NCBI GenBank assembly: GCA_947427035.1
Contig: CANEGK010000003.1
Location: 1-64,000, forward strand
From: an uncultured Clostridium sp.
Lineage (GTDB): Bacteria; Bacillota; Clostridia; Oscillospirales; Butyricicoccaceae
DNA length: 64,000 nucleotides
Direction of reading: 5' to 3'
Shown here: piece by piece, positions 16,213-25,290 of the stretch
Layout: each line of letters starts with the position of its first letter
How positions within the stretch are numbered: position 1 is the first letter of the stretch
Notes under the pieces: generated by a model
Databases searched by the model: none
Told to the model about the DNA's origin: nothing
Seen by the model: the letters and a program-made list of their open reading frames with translations, nothing else
Position numbers and translations under genes: made by a program

Positions 16213-16500
16213 TTACTCTCCGTCCTGTTCCGCTTTGGGCCCGCCGGTCTCTTCCACGGCCGGCGCACCATCCTGTTCGGACTCGGCTTCAGCGATCTCT
16301 TCGTCCTCGGTTTTGTCCAGCAAAACAATACGTCCGCTCATAATATCATTGAGCGCCAGCTTGACCGGTTTTTCTGCCAGGGGAGTCTCATTTTCTTCCG
16401 CCAGGGTGGCGATATCCCGAGCGCGTTTGGCCGTCAGGTTGACAAGCATATAGCGGTTGTTGACATTTTTCAGCAGATCACTCATGGAAGGGTACAGCAT
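16213..16500 (-). CDS. rpoZ: RNA polymerase omega subunit
   Basis: A 95-aa omega subunit, which helps assemble RNA polymerase around the beta' subunit. The core is MLYPSMSDLL, NNRYMLVNLTAKRARDIA and PVKLALNDIMSGRI. An acidic C-terminal tail (about residues 68-95) extends beyond the minimal domain, as in other Clostridia. It starts four bases after the gmk stop. The gmk-rpoZ pair is near-universal in Firmicutes. Confidence 0.95.
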   Translation of the reverse strand: MLYPSMSDLLKNVNNRYMLVNLTAKRARDIATLAEENETPLAEKPVKLALNDIMSGRIVLLDKTEDEEIAEAESEQDGAPAVEETGGPKAEQDGE

Positions 16501-16504
16501 ACAG

Positions 16505-17107
16505 TCACCTCAGTAATTCAATTCGTTTTTCGGTTTTGCAGCGCTGAGCGATTAGGATGGACGACAGCTCTTTTACGGCTTGCTCCAAATCATCGTTGAC
16601 AACTATGTAGTCGTAGCGATCGCCGCATTTATACTCTGAACGGGCCTTTTCCAAACGCCGTGCAATGACGTCATCCGGCTCGCTTCCCCGACCGCGCAGA
16701 CGCTGCTCCAGCAGCGAAAACTCGGGGGGGATGATAAACACCAGCACGGCGTCCGGGCGCTTCTTTTTGACCATCAGCGCCCCCTGCACCTCGATTTCCA
16801 GCACGACGTCGTTACCCGCGGCCAGTTCCCGCTCCACGGGAGCGGCCGGGGTACCGTAATAATTTCCGACATATTCCGCATATTCCAGAAGCTCGTCGCC
16901 GTCAATCATCGCGCGGAACTGTTCATGCGTCAAAAAATAATAGCTTTTGCCGTCTGTCTCGCCGGGCCGAGGCTTGCGTGTCGTCGCCGAAATAGAGTAA
17001 TGCAGTCTGTCAAAGGCCGGCAAAACGCGCCCCAGCACGGTTCCTTTGCCCGCTCCCGACGGGCCGGTTACAACCAGCAGGGTTCCCTTGCCCGTTTGAT
17101 CACTCAT
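16505..17107 (-). CDS. gmk: Guanylate kinase
   Basis: A 200-aa kinase that converts GMP to GDP with ATP. It has the Walker [16 protein letters not shown], the GMP-binding [19 protein letters not shown] and YYGTP segment, and EIEVQGAL. I place the start at ATG 17107 (MSDQTGKG), which overlaps the remA stop by eight bases; the longer frame to 17194 is inside remA. The close linkage to remA and rpoZ is standard for Firmicutes. Confidence 0.95.
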   Translation of the reverse strand: MSDQTGKGTLLVVTGPSGAGKGTVLGRVLPAFDRLHYSISATTRKPRPGETDGKSYYFLTHEQFRAMIDGDELLEYAEYVGNYYGTPAAPVERELAAGNDVVLEIEVQGALMVKKKRPDAVLVFIIPPEFSLLEQRLRGRGSEPDDVIARRLEKARSEYKCGDRYDYIVVNDDLEQAVKELSSILIAQRCKTEKRIELLR

Positions 17108-17372
17108 CATCGCCATCCCCTTCATCCTCTGTGTCAAGATCGTTGCCCAGGCGGTTGGCCACCGTTTCCGGCTGTATAGGCGAAAGAACCACATGATCCG
17201 AGTCAGTGATCAGCACCGCGCGGGTCCGCCTCCCATAAGTGGCGTCGATCAAAGCGTCGCGCTCTTTGGCTTTCTGGATAATGCGCTTGATAGGCGCAGA
17301 TTCGGGGCTGACAATGGCCACCAGCCGGTTGGCCGAAACCATGTTCCCGAAACCGATATTGATCAGCTTCAC
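17100..17372 (-). CDS. remA: RemA, DUF370 DNA-binding matrix regulator
   Basis: A 90-aa protein of the RemA/DUF370 family. In Bacillus subtilis RemA binds DNA as a ring-like oligomer and activates extracellular-matrix and osmoprotection genes. The conserved core [19 protein letters not shown] and the basic [17 protein letters not shown] are intact. An acidic tail of about 15 residues is specific to this copy. It follows yicC by 24 bases and overlaps gmk, the same order as yloC-remA-gmk in Bacillus. The targets in this organism are unknown. Confidence 0.9.
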   Translation of the reverse strand: MKLINIGFGNMVSANRLVAIVSPESAPIKRIIQKAKERDALIDATYGRRTRAVLITDSDHVVLSPIQPETVANRLGNDLDTEDEGDGDDE

Positions 17373-17396
17373 TGCACACTTCCCCTTTCGGCCTGT

Positions 17397-18275
17397 TCAT
17401 TCAAGGTTTTGAATCTGTTCACGAATTTTTTCAATTTCAGCCTTTAACTCAACAACCGTTTTGGCAATTTCGTAATCATTCGCTTTTGATCCGATGGTGT
17501 TTGCCTCGCGGTTGAGCTCCTGCACCAGGAAATCCAGCTTGCGCCCCACCGGCTTATCATCCGAGATCATACTTTTCAGCTGCGCCAAATGACTGCGCAG
17601 ACGCACCAGCTCTTCCGTTACCGACACCTTATCGGCAAACAGGGCAGCTTCACTCAATATACGCTGCTCCTGCAGCTCGCTTCCATCCAGCAAATCGGCC
17701 ATGCGGGCGGCCAGGCGTTGACGGTATTCATTGACGCTGTCGGGCGATCGCTTTTCAACAAAATCAACCAACTCCGCAACGGTATCCGCACGGCTCAGAA
17801 TATCGGCGCACAGGTTTTCCCCTTCGCGCCTGCACATCGCGCCGTGCTCGGCCAGCGCCTGCTTTAAAACGCCCAATACATCGGCCGTCAATACTTCCTG
17901 ATCAGCCTCTTCCTTTTCCGAACTGAGCGCATCTGGCAGGCGCGCCAGATCAAGCGCCCCCATTTCACACGGAATATCGTAGGCTGCCGCAATACTGCGC
18001 AACGCCTTGACATATCCATCCAGGACAGCCATATTCGGGGTGATTTTAATATCTGCTCCATCCTTTGCACGAATGGCAACGTAAACGTCGACTTTGCCGC
18101 GCACCAGCTGCGCGGTCAGCACCGACTTGATTTTTTCTTCCAGAAAGCCGTAAATACGCGGCACTTTGATATTCAGATCCAGATATCGGTGATTGACCGA
18201 TCGGATTTCCACCGTTATTTCCTGCTGCACGGTCTCGGCCTTAATCCGGCCGTAACCCGTCATACTTTTGAGCAT
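17397..18275 (-). CDS. yicC: YicC/YloC-family endoribonuclease
   Basis: A 292-aa protein of the YicC family, which in E. coli and Bacillus acts as an endoribonuclease. The N-terminal domain has the invariant SMTGYGR and EIRSVNHRYLDLNIKVPR. The C-terminal DUF1732 half ends in GRKLDFLVQELNREANTIGSKA, which is the family's most conserved block. ATG 18275 heads a long operon running to spoVM. A promoter lies about 60 bases upstream. Confidence 0.9.
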   Translation of the reverse strand: MLKSMTGYGRIKAETVQQEITVEIRSVNHRYLDLNIKVPRIYGFLEEKIKSVLTAQLVRGKVDVYVAIRAKDGADIKITPNMAVLDGYVKALRSIAAAYDIPCEMGALDLARLPDALSSEKEEADQEVLTADVLGVLKQALAEHGAMCRREGENLCADILSRADTVAELVDFVEKRSPDSVNEYRQRLAARMADLLDGSELQEQRILSEAALFADKVSVTEELVRLRSHLAQLKSMISDDKPVGRKLDFLVQELNREANTIGSKANDYEIAKTVVELKAEIEKIREQIQNLE

Positions 18276-18332
18276 TGAATCACTCCATTATCTCTCATTG
18301 GAAAGAGTGTTCGGCCTCCTTCCATAAAAAAC

Positions 18333-18362
18333 ATTATACCATAGCCAGTGCTAAGAATGCAA
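18333..18362 (-). promoter_or_regulatory. SigA-type promoter for the yicC-spoVM operon
   Basis: Minus strand: -35 TTGCAT (18362-18357), 18-base spacer, -10 TATAAT (18338-18333). It overlaps the end of the upstream RseC-like gene. Confidence 0.65.
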
Positions 18363-18773
18363 ATCGCCTGACGGCAAAACCGCAGTAACCACAAAAGACA
18401 GTCGGCGTATCCGCCTGCTCTTTCTCGTGACTGCCAAACACAGAAGCAATCCGGCGCTTAGCCCGCCCAGACTGAACAAGATGCTCAGACGTTCGTCCCG
18501 CGCAGGAACAAGGGCGCCCGCCAACATAAGAACCACAGGTAGAATGTAAAGCAGCGACGCCCACCCCAATACAGCGCCCGTCGCACTTTCGACCTCGACG
18601 CGCTCCCCCGGTTGGGCATTCAGGGGGTTCTGCGCCGTCACCCGCACGCGCTCTTCCGGATGAAGGCAGCCGTGGCAGGTTCCGCAGTCGCCCGCGCAGG
18701 CCGATTTGCGTAGCACCTCTATCAACGCCGTACCGTTGGAATAGGTTTCTTTGACTGTAGCCATTGCTTTCAT
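18351..18773 (-). CDS. RseC/SoxR-reducing-type membrane protein
   Basis: A 140-aa protein of the RseC family. The N-terminal soluble part has a cysteine cluster CAGDCGTCHGC (about residues 26-36) that could bind an iron-sulfur cluster or metal, then an RVEV strand. Two transmembrane segments follow (VLGWASLLYILPVVLMLAGAL and a second around residues 95-112). In gammaproteobacteria RseC works with Rnf to keep SoxR reduced; the Firmicute role is not established. The gene follows a large FAD oxidoreductase by three bases, so an electron-transfer partnership is possible but inferred. Confidence 0.8.
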   Translation of the reverse strand: MKAMATVKETYSNGTALIEVLRKSACAGDCGTCHGCLHPEERVRVTAQNPLNAQPGERVEVESATGAVLGWASLLYILPVVLMLAGALVPARDERLSILFSLGGLSAGLLLCLAVTRKSRRIRRLSFVVTAVLPSGDLHS

Positions 18774-18776
18774 TGC

Positions 18777-20372
18777 CTATAACTCCAAAGGAAGATATTC
18801 ACTAAAAATTCGCTCGGCCGCACGAATGCCGTCTACCGCGGCGCTCATAATGCCGCCAGCATATCCCGCGCCCTCTCCGCACGGAACAAGCCCCGGCAAG
18901 CTGGGGCTGTAAAGCTCGCCGGTGCGCAGAACCCGCACTGGCGATGAAGTCCGCGTTTCCAGCCCCGTCAAAACGGCATCGGCGCTGTCAAAGCCGGGCA
19001 GCTTTTTTCCAAAGGCGGAAATGGAGTCGCGCAGCAGTGCGGACGCTGCCGAAGGCAGAACGGAACCCAACTCGGCAAACCGCCACCCGCGCGGATAGGT
19101 CGGCTGGACGCCGCCCAGCCGGCGGCTGCGTTTTTTTCGTAAAAAATCGCCGACGCACTGCACCGGCGCACTATAATCCGCGCCCCCCGCCATAAAGGCC
19201 TTTTGTTCCAGCATACGCTGAAAGGCAATGCCGCCCAGCGGCCCGTCGGCGTCAAAATCCGCCGGAGTCACCGATACGGCCAGCGCGGCGTTGGCATTTT
19301 TGCCGCTGCGGGCATGGCTGCTCATCCCGTTGGTGACAACCATCCCCTCTTCGCTGGCAGCCGCTACAACGGTCCCGCCCGGGCACATGCAAAAGGAATA
19401 GCATCCCCGCTCACCGGCCCGCCGTGAAAGAAGATATTCACCGGGCGGCAGCCCGGGCGAACCGGCATAACGTCCGTACAAACCGCGGTCAATGGTTTCC
19501 TGCCTGTGTTCGATGCGTACACCGATGGAAAACGGCTTGGCCTCCAACAGGATATTCTGCGCATATAACCGTTCAAAGGTATCTCTTGCACTGTGTCCAA
19601 CAGCAAGCACCGCTATTTCGCAGGGAATGGTTCCCTGCGACGTCTGAACGGAGCACAGCCGGCCGCCGCGGCTGGCAAAGCCCAGCGCAGACGTATAAAA
19701 GCGAATGGTTCCCCCCAGCTCCAAAATGCGGCGGCGCATGGAAACCACAATGTCTTTGAGCAGATCGGTGCCGATGTGCGGCCGCGCCGAAGTCATGATT
19801 TCAGCCGGAGCGCCATAAGCGCAAAAGCGGCGCAGCACCAGCTCGCAGCGGGGATCGCCGATGCGCGTGGTCAGCTTGCCGTCAGAGTAAGTCCCTGCGC
19901 CTCCTTCCCCAAACTGGACGTTGCAGCGCAAATCAAGCGGTCCGCCGCCAAAAAAAGACTCTACTGCGCGGTCGCGCTCGTCCATGGGGCCGCCGCGCTC
20001 CAACACGACAGGGCAATATCCCTGTTCAGCCAGCAGCAGCGCGCAGAAAATACCGGCAGGGCCGAACCCGCATACCACGGGCGGATGCGCAAGCCGCTGA
20101 TCGCCGGTCACCTGCGGCTCCGGCTGCGGCGTACGCAGCCGGATATCCGGGCGATCCAGCCTTTCAAACAGAGCCTGTTCATCGCCGTCAATTTCCAGCT
20201 CAACCGCATAAATTTTATGCAGCGCACCATGCCGCAGGTCAAAGGACAATTTGTGTACCGATGCCGAGCGCACCTGTTTTTTGTCAAGCCCACAAAGTTG
20301 AACAGCGGTGCCAATGGCATCGCTGTCAACCGATTGATATGAGCATTTAATTCCGGAAACAATCAGGCTCAT
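18777..20372 (-). CDS. COG2509-type FAD-dependent dehydrogenase
   Basis: A 531-aa flavoprotein of the COG2509 group of uncharacterised FAD-dependent dehydrogenases. It has an N-terminal beta-rich region of about 95 residues and then the dinucleotide fold VVCGFGPAGIFCALLLAEQG with an acidic end (VVLERGG). Further family blocks are FGEGGAGTYSDGKLTTRI, VLAVGHSARDTFE, YSFCMCPGGTVVAAASEEG and the final GEGAGYAGGIMSAAVDGI. It lies three bases after cdaR and three before the RseC-like gene. The substrate is unknown. Its constant presence in Firmicutes next to cdaA-cdaR suggests a housekeeping redox role. Confidence 0.85.
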   Translation of the reverse strand: MSLIVSGIKCSYQSVDSDAIGTAVQLCGLDKKQVRSASVHKLSFDLRHGALHKIYAVELEIDGDEQALFERLDRPDIRLRTPQPEPQVTGDQRLAHPPVVCGFGPAGIFCALLLAEQGYCPVVLERGGPMDERDRAVESFFGGGPLDLRCNVQFGEGGAGTYSDGKLTTRIGDPRCELVLRRFCAYGAPAEIMTSARPHIGTDLLKDIVVSMRRRILELGGTIRFYTSALGFASRGGRLCSVQTSQGTIPCEIAVLAVGHSARDTFERLYAQNILLEAKPFSIGVRIEHRQETIDRGLYGRYAGSPGLPPGEYLLSRRAGERGCYSFCMCPGGTVVAAASEEGMVVTNGMSSHARSGKNANAALAVSVTPADFDADGPLGGIAFQRMLEQKAFMAGGADYSAPVQCVGDFLRKKRSRRLGGVQPTYPRGWRFAELGSVLPSAASALLRDSISAFGKKLPGFDSADAVLTGLETRTSSPVRVLRTGELYSPSLPGLVPCGEGAGYAGGIMSAAVDGIRAAERIFSEYLPLEL

Positions 20373-20375
20373 GCG

Positions 20376-21635
20376 CTATTCCTCCGGGGGATTAGGGTCT
20401 GGGGTGGGCTCCGGGACGTCAGGTGTCTCCTCTACCACAATAGTGACTGTATACTGTCCGAGCAGCGCAACCTGCCGGCCTGCCGCAGAAACCGAAATCG
20501 GAACGACGTTTTCACCCACCGTCAAATCCTCGGCATTATATACGGGCGCAATCGTCAGGTCTTCAGCCGACAGAGCCAAAAGCTCCTCATCCGTCCCCAT
20601 AAAGATTAGGTTCAATTCATTTTCTTTATAAGAATACGGCGCAATATCTGCAAACCGCGTATTGGGGACTGTGACCAGCGTTTGCCGCAGCCCTTTGAAC
20701 GTAATGGTGACGCGCGCATAGGTCTCTTCGCTGTCCGTCGTGACCCCGTTTGGCAAAATGATGGGAAGCGTCAATTCTGTGATGTTGTCCTCCAGCAGCT
20801 GTTTAACGCCGATACTGCCCAGATTGATTTGGTTGATGGATGAAACCACCCCCGGCTCACCGCTGATTTTAATGGTGGACGGTTTAATATCACAGTCGAT
20901 CATGTCGGCCGTGATAAAATTGTACGGCACAATGTCCACGGTTAACGGGATCTCGCCGCTTTGATGCACCTGCATCTGAAAGTCGAGCGTCGGCTGCTGC
21001 AAGGTGATGAAGGTCATGTCAATCTCTTTACCGTTTTCATCCACCAGCGTATAGTCAAGCGAAGTATCAATGCTGGCGGAAGCGCCAGCCAAATCGTAGA
21101 CAGCGGCCGCATGATCGATTTGCGCCAGCACCCGCTCCGGCCCTTCAACAATGACCGCTCCGGGTGAAAGGCTGTACCCGCTCTGCACATACCCGTCGGC
21201 CAGCTGGCCTTCCAGCTCCAGCTGCACCGGCACCGATTTAGTTGCCATTCTGTCCACCGTAATGGGAACCGTGTTCGTGATGCGGGTATAGTTCAGGCTG
21301 GAATTTTCCAGCGACACGGTATAGTTCAAATTATACTGCCCGGGAACATTGACAGAAGAAAGATCCACTGCAACGGTAATATTGTTTTTTTTCAGGCCGG
21401 TCATATCGCTGCGCTTTCCCCGCACCTTGATATCGACCGTGGGATTATTGCCTTCAATAATGACCAGGCCGGCCTCATTCAAATCGGACAGATTCCGCAT
21501 CTGCACTTCAAGCCCGTAAAAGGTTTTTTCGCTGTCAGGATTCTGTTCGTCCATGACGTAAAACCACAGCAGCAGCGCGACCAGAAGAGACAGCGTCTTG
21601 AGAAGGATGTCGTTGTTTTTTATCCATTTTCTCAT
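20376..21635 (-). CDS. cdaR: CdaR, YbbR-domain regulator of c-di-AMP synthesis
   Basis: A 419-aa membrane-anchored protein with one N-terminal transmembrane helix (LLKTLSLLVALLLWFYVM) and several YbbR repeats outside the cell (about residues 40-400). The C-terminal tail is proline and acid rich (EETPDVPEPTPDPNPPEE). CdaR binds CdaA and modulates diadenylate cyclase activity in Bacillus and Listeria. The start overlaps the cdaA stop by four bases. The glmM gene that commonly completes the cdaA-cdaR-glmM operon is not in this window. Confidence 0.9.
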   Translation of the reverse strand: MRKWIKNNDILLKTLSLLVALLLWFYVMDEQNPDSEKTFYGLEVQMRNLSDLNEAGLVIIEGNNPTVDIKVRGKRSDMTGLKKNNITVAVDLSSVNVPGQYNLNYTVSLENSSLNYTRITNTVPITVDRMATKSVPVQLELEGQLADGYVQSGYSLSPGAVIVEGPERVLAQIDHAAAVYDLAGASASIDTSLDYTLVDENGKEIDMTFITLQQPTLDFQMQVHQSGEIPLTVDIVPYNFITADMIDCDIKPSTIKISGEPGVVSSINQINLGSIGVKQLLEDNITELTLPIILPNGVTTDSEETYARVTITFKGLRQTLVTVPNTRFADIAPYSYKENELNLIFMGTDEELLALSAEDLTIAPVYNAEDLTVGENVVPISVSAAGRQVALLGQYTVTIVVEETPDVPEPTPDPNPPEE

Positions 21636-22477
21636 TTCAGCTTCCCCCTCAGACGCGCCCAGAAGCCCGGGTCGGCTTCGGTTTCTTCCTGCGGAAGCAG
21701 CTCCTGCACCAGCAGGCGTTCAAGGGTTTCGGGCGCAAGATGCCGCTTTAAAATTCCTCCTACAGCAAAAGAAATGGATCCGGTTTCTTCTGACACGACG
21801 ACGCAGGCAGAATCATAGTTTTCACTCATGCCGACCGCGGCGCGGTGGCGGGTCCCCAGCTCTTTGCTGATATTGAGGTTGGTCGACAGCGGCAATAGGC
21901 AACCGGCCGCCTGAATACGGGCGTTGGACACGACGACCGCGCCGTCGTGCAGCGGAGCTTTGGGATAAAAAATGTTTTTCAAAAGCTCGGCCGATACCTC
22001 TGCATCGATATTGGTGCCCGTTTTGGAAATGGATGAAATGTTATCCCTTTTTTCAAAAACAATCAGCGCGCCGGTCTTGCTCCACGACAGGGTGCTGGCA
22101 GCCTCGACCGTCTGCAAAATAGCCATCTGCATTCCCTGCTTGTCGACCTCACGGTTTTTGAAGAGCTGTAAATGATTGCGCCCGAACTGCTCGAGAATTT
22201 TGCGCAGTTCCGGCTGAAATACAATGATCAGCGCCAGAAAGCTGAATTGCAGCACGTTGGACAGCAGGAAGTTGACAACGTTCAGCCCCAGCATGGACGG
22301 CGACGAAATCTGCATAAAAACCAGCAGCACCAAAACGCCTTTAAGAATCCGCGCGGCGCTGGTATTGCGTACCTGCTTAATAATCCAGTATATGAAAGCA
22401 GCCACGATGAGGATGTCCAGCGCATCCAGCACCGTGGCGAACTTCAATTGTTCCCAAATCGTATCAAAAATATTCAT
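21632..22477 (-). CDS. cdaA: CdaA, membrane diadenylate cyclase
   Basis: A 281-aa enzyme that makes cyclic di-AMP, the osmolyte and cell-wall signal of Firmicutes. Three N-terminal hydrophobic segments (about 18-80) are followed by the DAC domain. Its active-site motifs are PLHDGAVVV (DGA) and LGTRHRAAVG (RHR). A short C-terminal extension rich in charged residues ends the protein. A good promoter lies directly upstream, and cdaR overlaps its stop. Confidence 0.95.
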   Translation of the reverse strand: MNIFDTIWEQLKFATVLDALDILIVAAFIYWIIKQVRNTSAARILKGVLVLLVFMQISSPSMLGLNVVNFLLSNVLQFSFLALIIVFQPELRKILEQFGRNHLQLFKNREVDKQGMQMAILQTVEAASTLSWSKTGALIVFEKRDNISSISKTGTNIDAEVSAELLKNIFYPKAPLHDGAVVVSNARIQAAGCLLPLSTNLNISKELGTRHRAAVGMSENYDSACVVVSEETGSISFAVGGILKRHLAPETLERLLVQELLPQEETEADPGFWARLRGKLK

Positions 22478-22511
22478 AACCCGTTATCCTTCGCATCACT
22501 GTTCTGGAATA

Positions 22512-22540
22512 ATTTTATCAAGGAACGGGTGATTTTTCAA
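22512..22540 (-). promoter_or_regulatory. SigA-type promoter for cdaA
   Basis: Minus strand: -35 TTGAAA (22540-22535), 17-base spacer, -10 TAAAAT (22517-22512), about 35 bases before the start codon. Confidence 0.65.
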
Positions 22541-22556
22541 TAGATTTTTGACACTT

Positions 22557-23696
22557 TTAAGCGGAAGTTAACACTTTTTTTACAGCAAAAAGAAAGCTTT
22601 TGACTTCGGCCATACTATTGAAGCAGGAAAAGCTGACGCGGCAGGCGCCGTCGGGCAGCGTTCCCGCGCTGCGGTGCGCCAGCGGCGAACAGTGCAGGCC
22701 GTCGCGCAGGCAAATGTCACGCTCGGCCAGTCTCTGGCAGACCACTGCCGAAGGCGTCTCTTTGACGGTAAAGGAGAACAGCCCCTGGTGGCAGGTATCG
22801 TTCGAATAATAGGCCGATACGCCTTTCAGCTCATTCAACCCTGCGACCGCCGCTTCGATCAGGGTGCGTTTATGCTGCGCCATAGCATCCAGCCCCTGCT
22901 TGCGCACAAAACGAAGGCCCTCGCACAGCCCGGCAATGCCCGGAACGTTGAGCGTTCCGCTTTCAAAAATATCGGGCAAAAAATCCGGCTGGTTCAGGCT
23001 GAGCGAATTGCTGCCCGTCCCGCCCTGCGTCAGGCTATAAAGCTCTGCATCTTTACACGATATGAGAATTCCGGTCCCCTGCGGCCCGTACAGCGATTTA
23101 TGCCCCGGCATACAGACAAACCGCACGCTTTGCAGTTTCTGCACGTCGATTGGCAGAATGCCGGCCGACTGCGAGGCGTCGACAATCATGGGAATCCCGC
23201 GTCGGCTGCATAGCTGATCAATGGCTTCCACCGGTAAAACAAAGCCGAATACGTTGGAGATGTGATTGATGACGACACAGCGCGTGTCTTCACGAATTGC
23301 CTCGCACACCGCTTCATAGGCTGCGCGCTGCGAAAAAAGGGGCGACTGCGCCACTGTATAGGTTACGCCCTGACTGCTCATGGCCTCAAGCGGCCGTACG
23401 ACCGAATTGTGCTCATAGCCGGAAATCACGGCGTGCCCGCCGTTGTGCAGAACGCTTTTGATGGCGATGTTGAGCGCATGTGTCGCGTTCTGTGTAAAAA
23501 CAATGGATTCCGGGCTGGGCGCATGAAAGAGTGCGGCCGCCTCCTCTCTGCACCGGTAGACCGTCTCCGCCGCTTTAAGCGCCGGCCGATGGCCGCTGCG
23601 TCCGGGATTGGCACAGCTCAGCATAGCGGCTTCCATCGCCTTGAGCACCTGCCGGGGTTTTTGGAGCGTCGTCGCTCCGTTGTCAAAATAAATCAC
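22557..23696 (-). CDS. Cysteine desulfurase-family PLP enzyme
   Basis: A 379-aa class-V aminotransferase-fold enzyme. The PLP lysine lies in CMPGHKSLYGPQGTG, and the active-site cysteine in LRDGLHCSPLAH. The N-terminal MIYFDNGATTLQKP and VFTQNATHALN blocks are typical of the TIGR01977-type Clostridial desulfurases. These mobilise sulfur from cysteine or selenium from selenocysteine. It overlaps the preceding DUF3343 gene by four bases (ATGA). The pairing suggests that the small protein receives the persulfide. No iron-sulfur scaffold genes lie nearby, so housekeeping cluster assembly is less likely. Confidence 0.85.
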   Translation of the reverse strand: MIYFDNGATTLQKPRQVLKAMEAAMLSCANPGRSGHRPALKAAETVYRCREEAAALFHAPSPESIVFTQNATHALNIAIKSVLHNGGHAVISGYEHNSVVRPLEAMSSQGVTYTVAQSPLFSQRAAYEAVCEAIREDTRCVVINHISNVFGFVLPVEAIDQLCSRRGIPMIVDASQSAGILPIDVQKLQSVRFVCMPGHKSLYGPQGTGILISCKDAELYSLTQGGTGSNSLSLNQPDFLPDIFESGTLNVPGIAGLCEGLRFVRKQGLDAMAQHKRTLIEAAVAGLNELKGVSAYYSNDTCHQGLFSFTVKETPSAVVCQRLAERDICLRDGLHCSPLAHRSAGTLPDGACRVSFSCFNSMAEVKSFLFAVKKVLTSA

Positions 23697-23944
23697 AGTT
23701 CGGCCTCCCTGATCTCGCCGCCGGGCATTTCATAAAAGAGCCCGGCAAAGGGCACGTTTTTCTGCCTGAGCAGCCGTACGGCTTTAGACGCGCCGATTGC
23801 GTTCATCCGCAGCGCATAGCCGCAGGAACCGCGTGCCAGCACGGTCGCCGGCCGAACCAGATGCGTGATAATTCCGTTACTGGCCAAAACCCGTGCGCCG
23901 TTCTGCGCATAGGTCACCGATTTAAACGTGATAAGAAAGCCCAC
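23693..23944 (-). CDS. DUF3343 putative sulfur/selenium carrier
   Basis: I place the start at GTG 23944 because AAGGAG stands seven bases before it; a longer frame to 24007 runs into a terminator. The 83-aa product begins with GFLITFKSVTYAQNGARVL and holds RGSCGYALRMN, the conserved cysteine block of the DUF3343 family of putative Se/S carrier proteins. The last third (KNVPFAGLFYEM) is also typical. It overlaps the downstream cysteine desulfurase gene, so it is a likely acceptor for sulfur or selenium from that enzyme. The transfer itself is inference. Confidence 0.75.
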   Translation of the reverse strand: MGFLITFKSVTYAQNGARVLASNGIITHLVRPATVLARGSCGYALRMNAIGASKAVRLLRQKNVPFAGLFYEMPGGEIREAEL

Positions 23945-24008
23945 CGAAAACACTCCTTGCTCTTTCAGCGTACTCCATCGTATGCGTCCGAGCGGAAAGC
24001 GGTGCAAA

Positions 24009-24034
24009 AAAAACGGCCGGGGATGTCCCCGGCC
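24009..24034 (-). terminator. Terminator after ispF
   Basis: Hairpin 24015-24022/24027-24034 (GC-rich 8-bp stem, 4-base loop) followed on the minus strand by a run of eight T. It separates ispD-ispF from the DUF3343-desulfurase pair. Confidence 0.8.
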
Positions 24035-24046
24035 TGAGTTGACCCG

Positions 24047-24529
24047 TTATTTTTCCTGCCTGCTCAGCAGGCACACGGCATAAGCCGCTATCCCTTCACC
24101 GCTTCCGGTAAACCCCAGACCTTCTTCTGTTTTGGCTTTGACGGAAAGCATCGGAAGCTCGATTCCCATCGCGCGCGCCATATTTTCACGCATTTGCGGC
24201 ACATAGGGCATCATTTTAGGCTTTTGCGCAACAATAATAGAGTCAATATTTTCAATATCCCATCCCGCGCTTTTCAGCCTTTGACAGCTTTCATGCAGCA
24301 GATGCAGGCTGTCCGCACCCTTATAACGCAAATCGCTGTCCGGGAACAGAACGCCGATATTATCCATCGCCGCAGCGCCCAGCAGCGCGTCAATGACAGC
24401 ATGGGCCAGTACGTCTGCGTCGCTGTGACCCAAAAGCCCCTTTTCAAAGGGGATGTCTACGCCGCCGATGATCAGCCGGCGGCCTTCCACCAGACGATGG
24501 ACGTCATAGCCGTTCCCCACCCGTATCAT
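24047..24529 (-). CDS. ispF: 2-C-methyl-D-erythritol 2,4-cyclodiphosphate synthase
   Basis: A 160-aa enzyme that cyclises CDP-ME 2-phosphate to MEcPP in the MEP isoprenoid pathway. It has the zinc ligands in GYDVHRL and [19 protein letters not shown], the LFPDSD loop and the C-terminal [13 protein letters not shown]. The start at ATG 24529 overlaps the ispD stop by four bases; a longer frame to 24649 is inside ispD. Other MEP genes (dxr, ispG) lie in the polC operon of this window. Confidence 0.95.
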   Translation of the reverse strand: MIRVGNGYDVHRLVEGRRLIIGGVDIPFEKGLLGHSDADVLAHAVIDALLGAAAMDNIGVLFPDSDLRYKGADSLHLLHESCQRLKSAGWDIENIDSIIVAQKPKMMPYVPQMRENMARAMGIELPMLSVKAKTEEGLGFTGSGEGIAAYAVCLLSRQEK

Positions 24530-25239
24530 TCTCTCGCCCCCAAAATTGCTTCCGCGACGATCAAATCTTCCGGCGTAGTGATTTTGATGTTTTCGCCCGT
24601 ACACAAAACGGCGGCCGGGCGCAGGCCCATACGCTCCAAAGCAGCGCACTCATCGGTTACTGTTTCACCCGTTTGAACGGCGTCCTGCAAGGCGGCCCGC
24701 AGCAGCTGAATATCAGCGCATTGCGGAGTCTGCGCCCGCACCAGGCTGTCGCGGTCGATGGTCCGCTCAATCCTGCCGTCGCGCACCTGTTTGACCGTAT
24801 CTGTCATGGCGGTAACAGCGGCGGCACAGTTCTGCTCAAAAGCCGCCTGGCAAACGCGGGCGATGTCATCTGGCGTGACAAGAGGCCGCGCTGCGTCGTG
24901 TACGCAGGCAAAGCGACAGTCCGGTGAAACCTCGGCCAAGCCGCGGAAAACGCTTTCAGCCCGGCTGGCGCCGCCGGCCACCACACGGCTCAGCTTGCCG
25001 ATGGAAAAGCTCTGGCAAAGCTGCGAATATTCCACTAAAACATCGCCGCGCGCAACCAGGATAATTTCGTCGACAGCATCGCACATTTCAAAAGCCAGCA
25101 TGGTATGCACCAGCACCGGCAGCCCTCCGATTTCGCACAAAAGCTTGTTTTCCCCGCCCATACGCGCAGAGCTGCCTCCCGCCGCTATGACGGCCGAAAC
25201 AAAGGGCTTTTCCTCTTTCTTTTTAAACAAGCGCCACAT
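24526..25239 (-). CDS. ispD: 2-C-methyl-D-erythritol 4-phosphate cytidylyltransferase
   Basis: A 237-aa nucleotidyltransferase that joins CTP and MEP. The N-terminus is [13 protein letters not shown] followed by the nucleotide-binding [13 protein letters not shown], slightly divergent from the usual GxGx[19 protein letters not shown] and the C-terminal [15 protein letters not shown] are as expected. I choose ATG 25239 over the upstream ATG 25263, which lies in the terminator region. It precedes ispF with a four-base overlap. Confidence 0.95.
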   Translation of the reverse strand: MWRLFKKKEEKPFVSAVIAAGGSSARMGGENKLLCEIGGLPVLVHTMLAFEMCDAVDEIILVARGDVLVEYSQLCQSFSIGKLSRVVAGGASRAESVFRGLAEVSPDCRFACVHDAARPLVTPDDIARVCQAAFEQNCAAAVTAMTDTVKQVRDGRIERTIDRDSLVRAQTPQCADIQLLRAALQDAVQTGETVTDECAALERMGLRPAAVLCTGENIKITTPEDLIVAEAILGARE

Positions 25240-25262
25240 ACTATTCCCCCGGAAATGATGCA

Positions 25263-25282
25263 AAAAGCCCCGCAGGGCTTTT
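25263..25282 (-). terminator. Hairpin terminator between carD and ispD
   Basis: Stem 25263-25270/25275-25282 (AAAAGCCC/GGGCTTTT) with a four-base loop. On the minus strand the stem itself ends in a T run, giving an intrinsic terminator shape directly after carD. Confidence 0.65.
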
Positions 25283-25290
25283 GATTTGCT

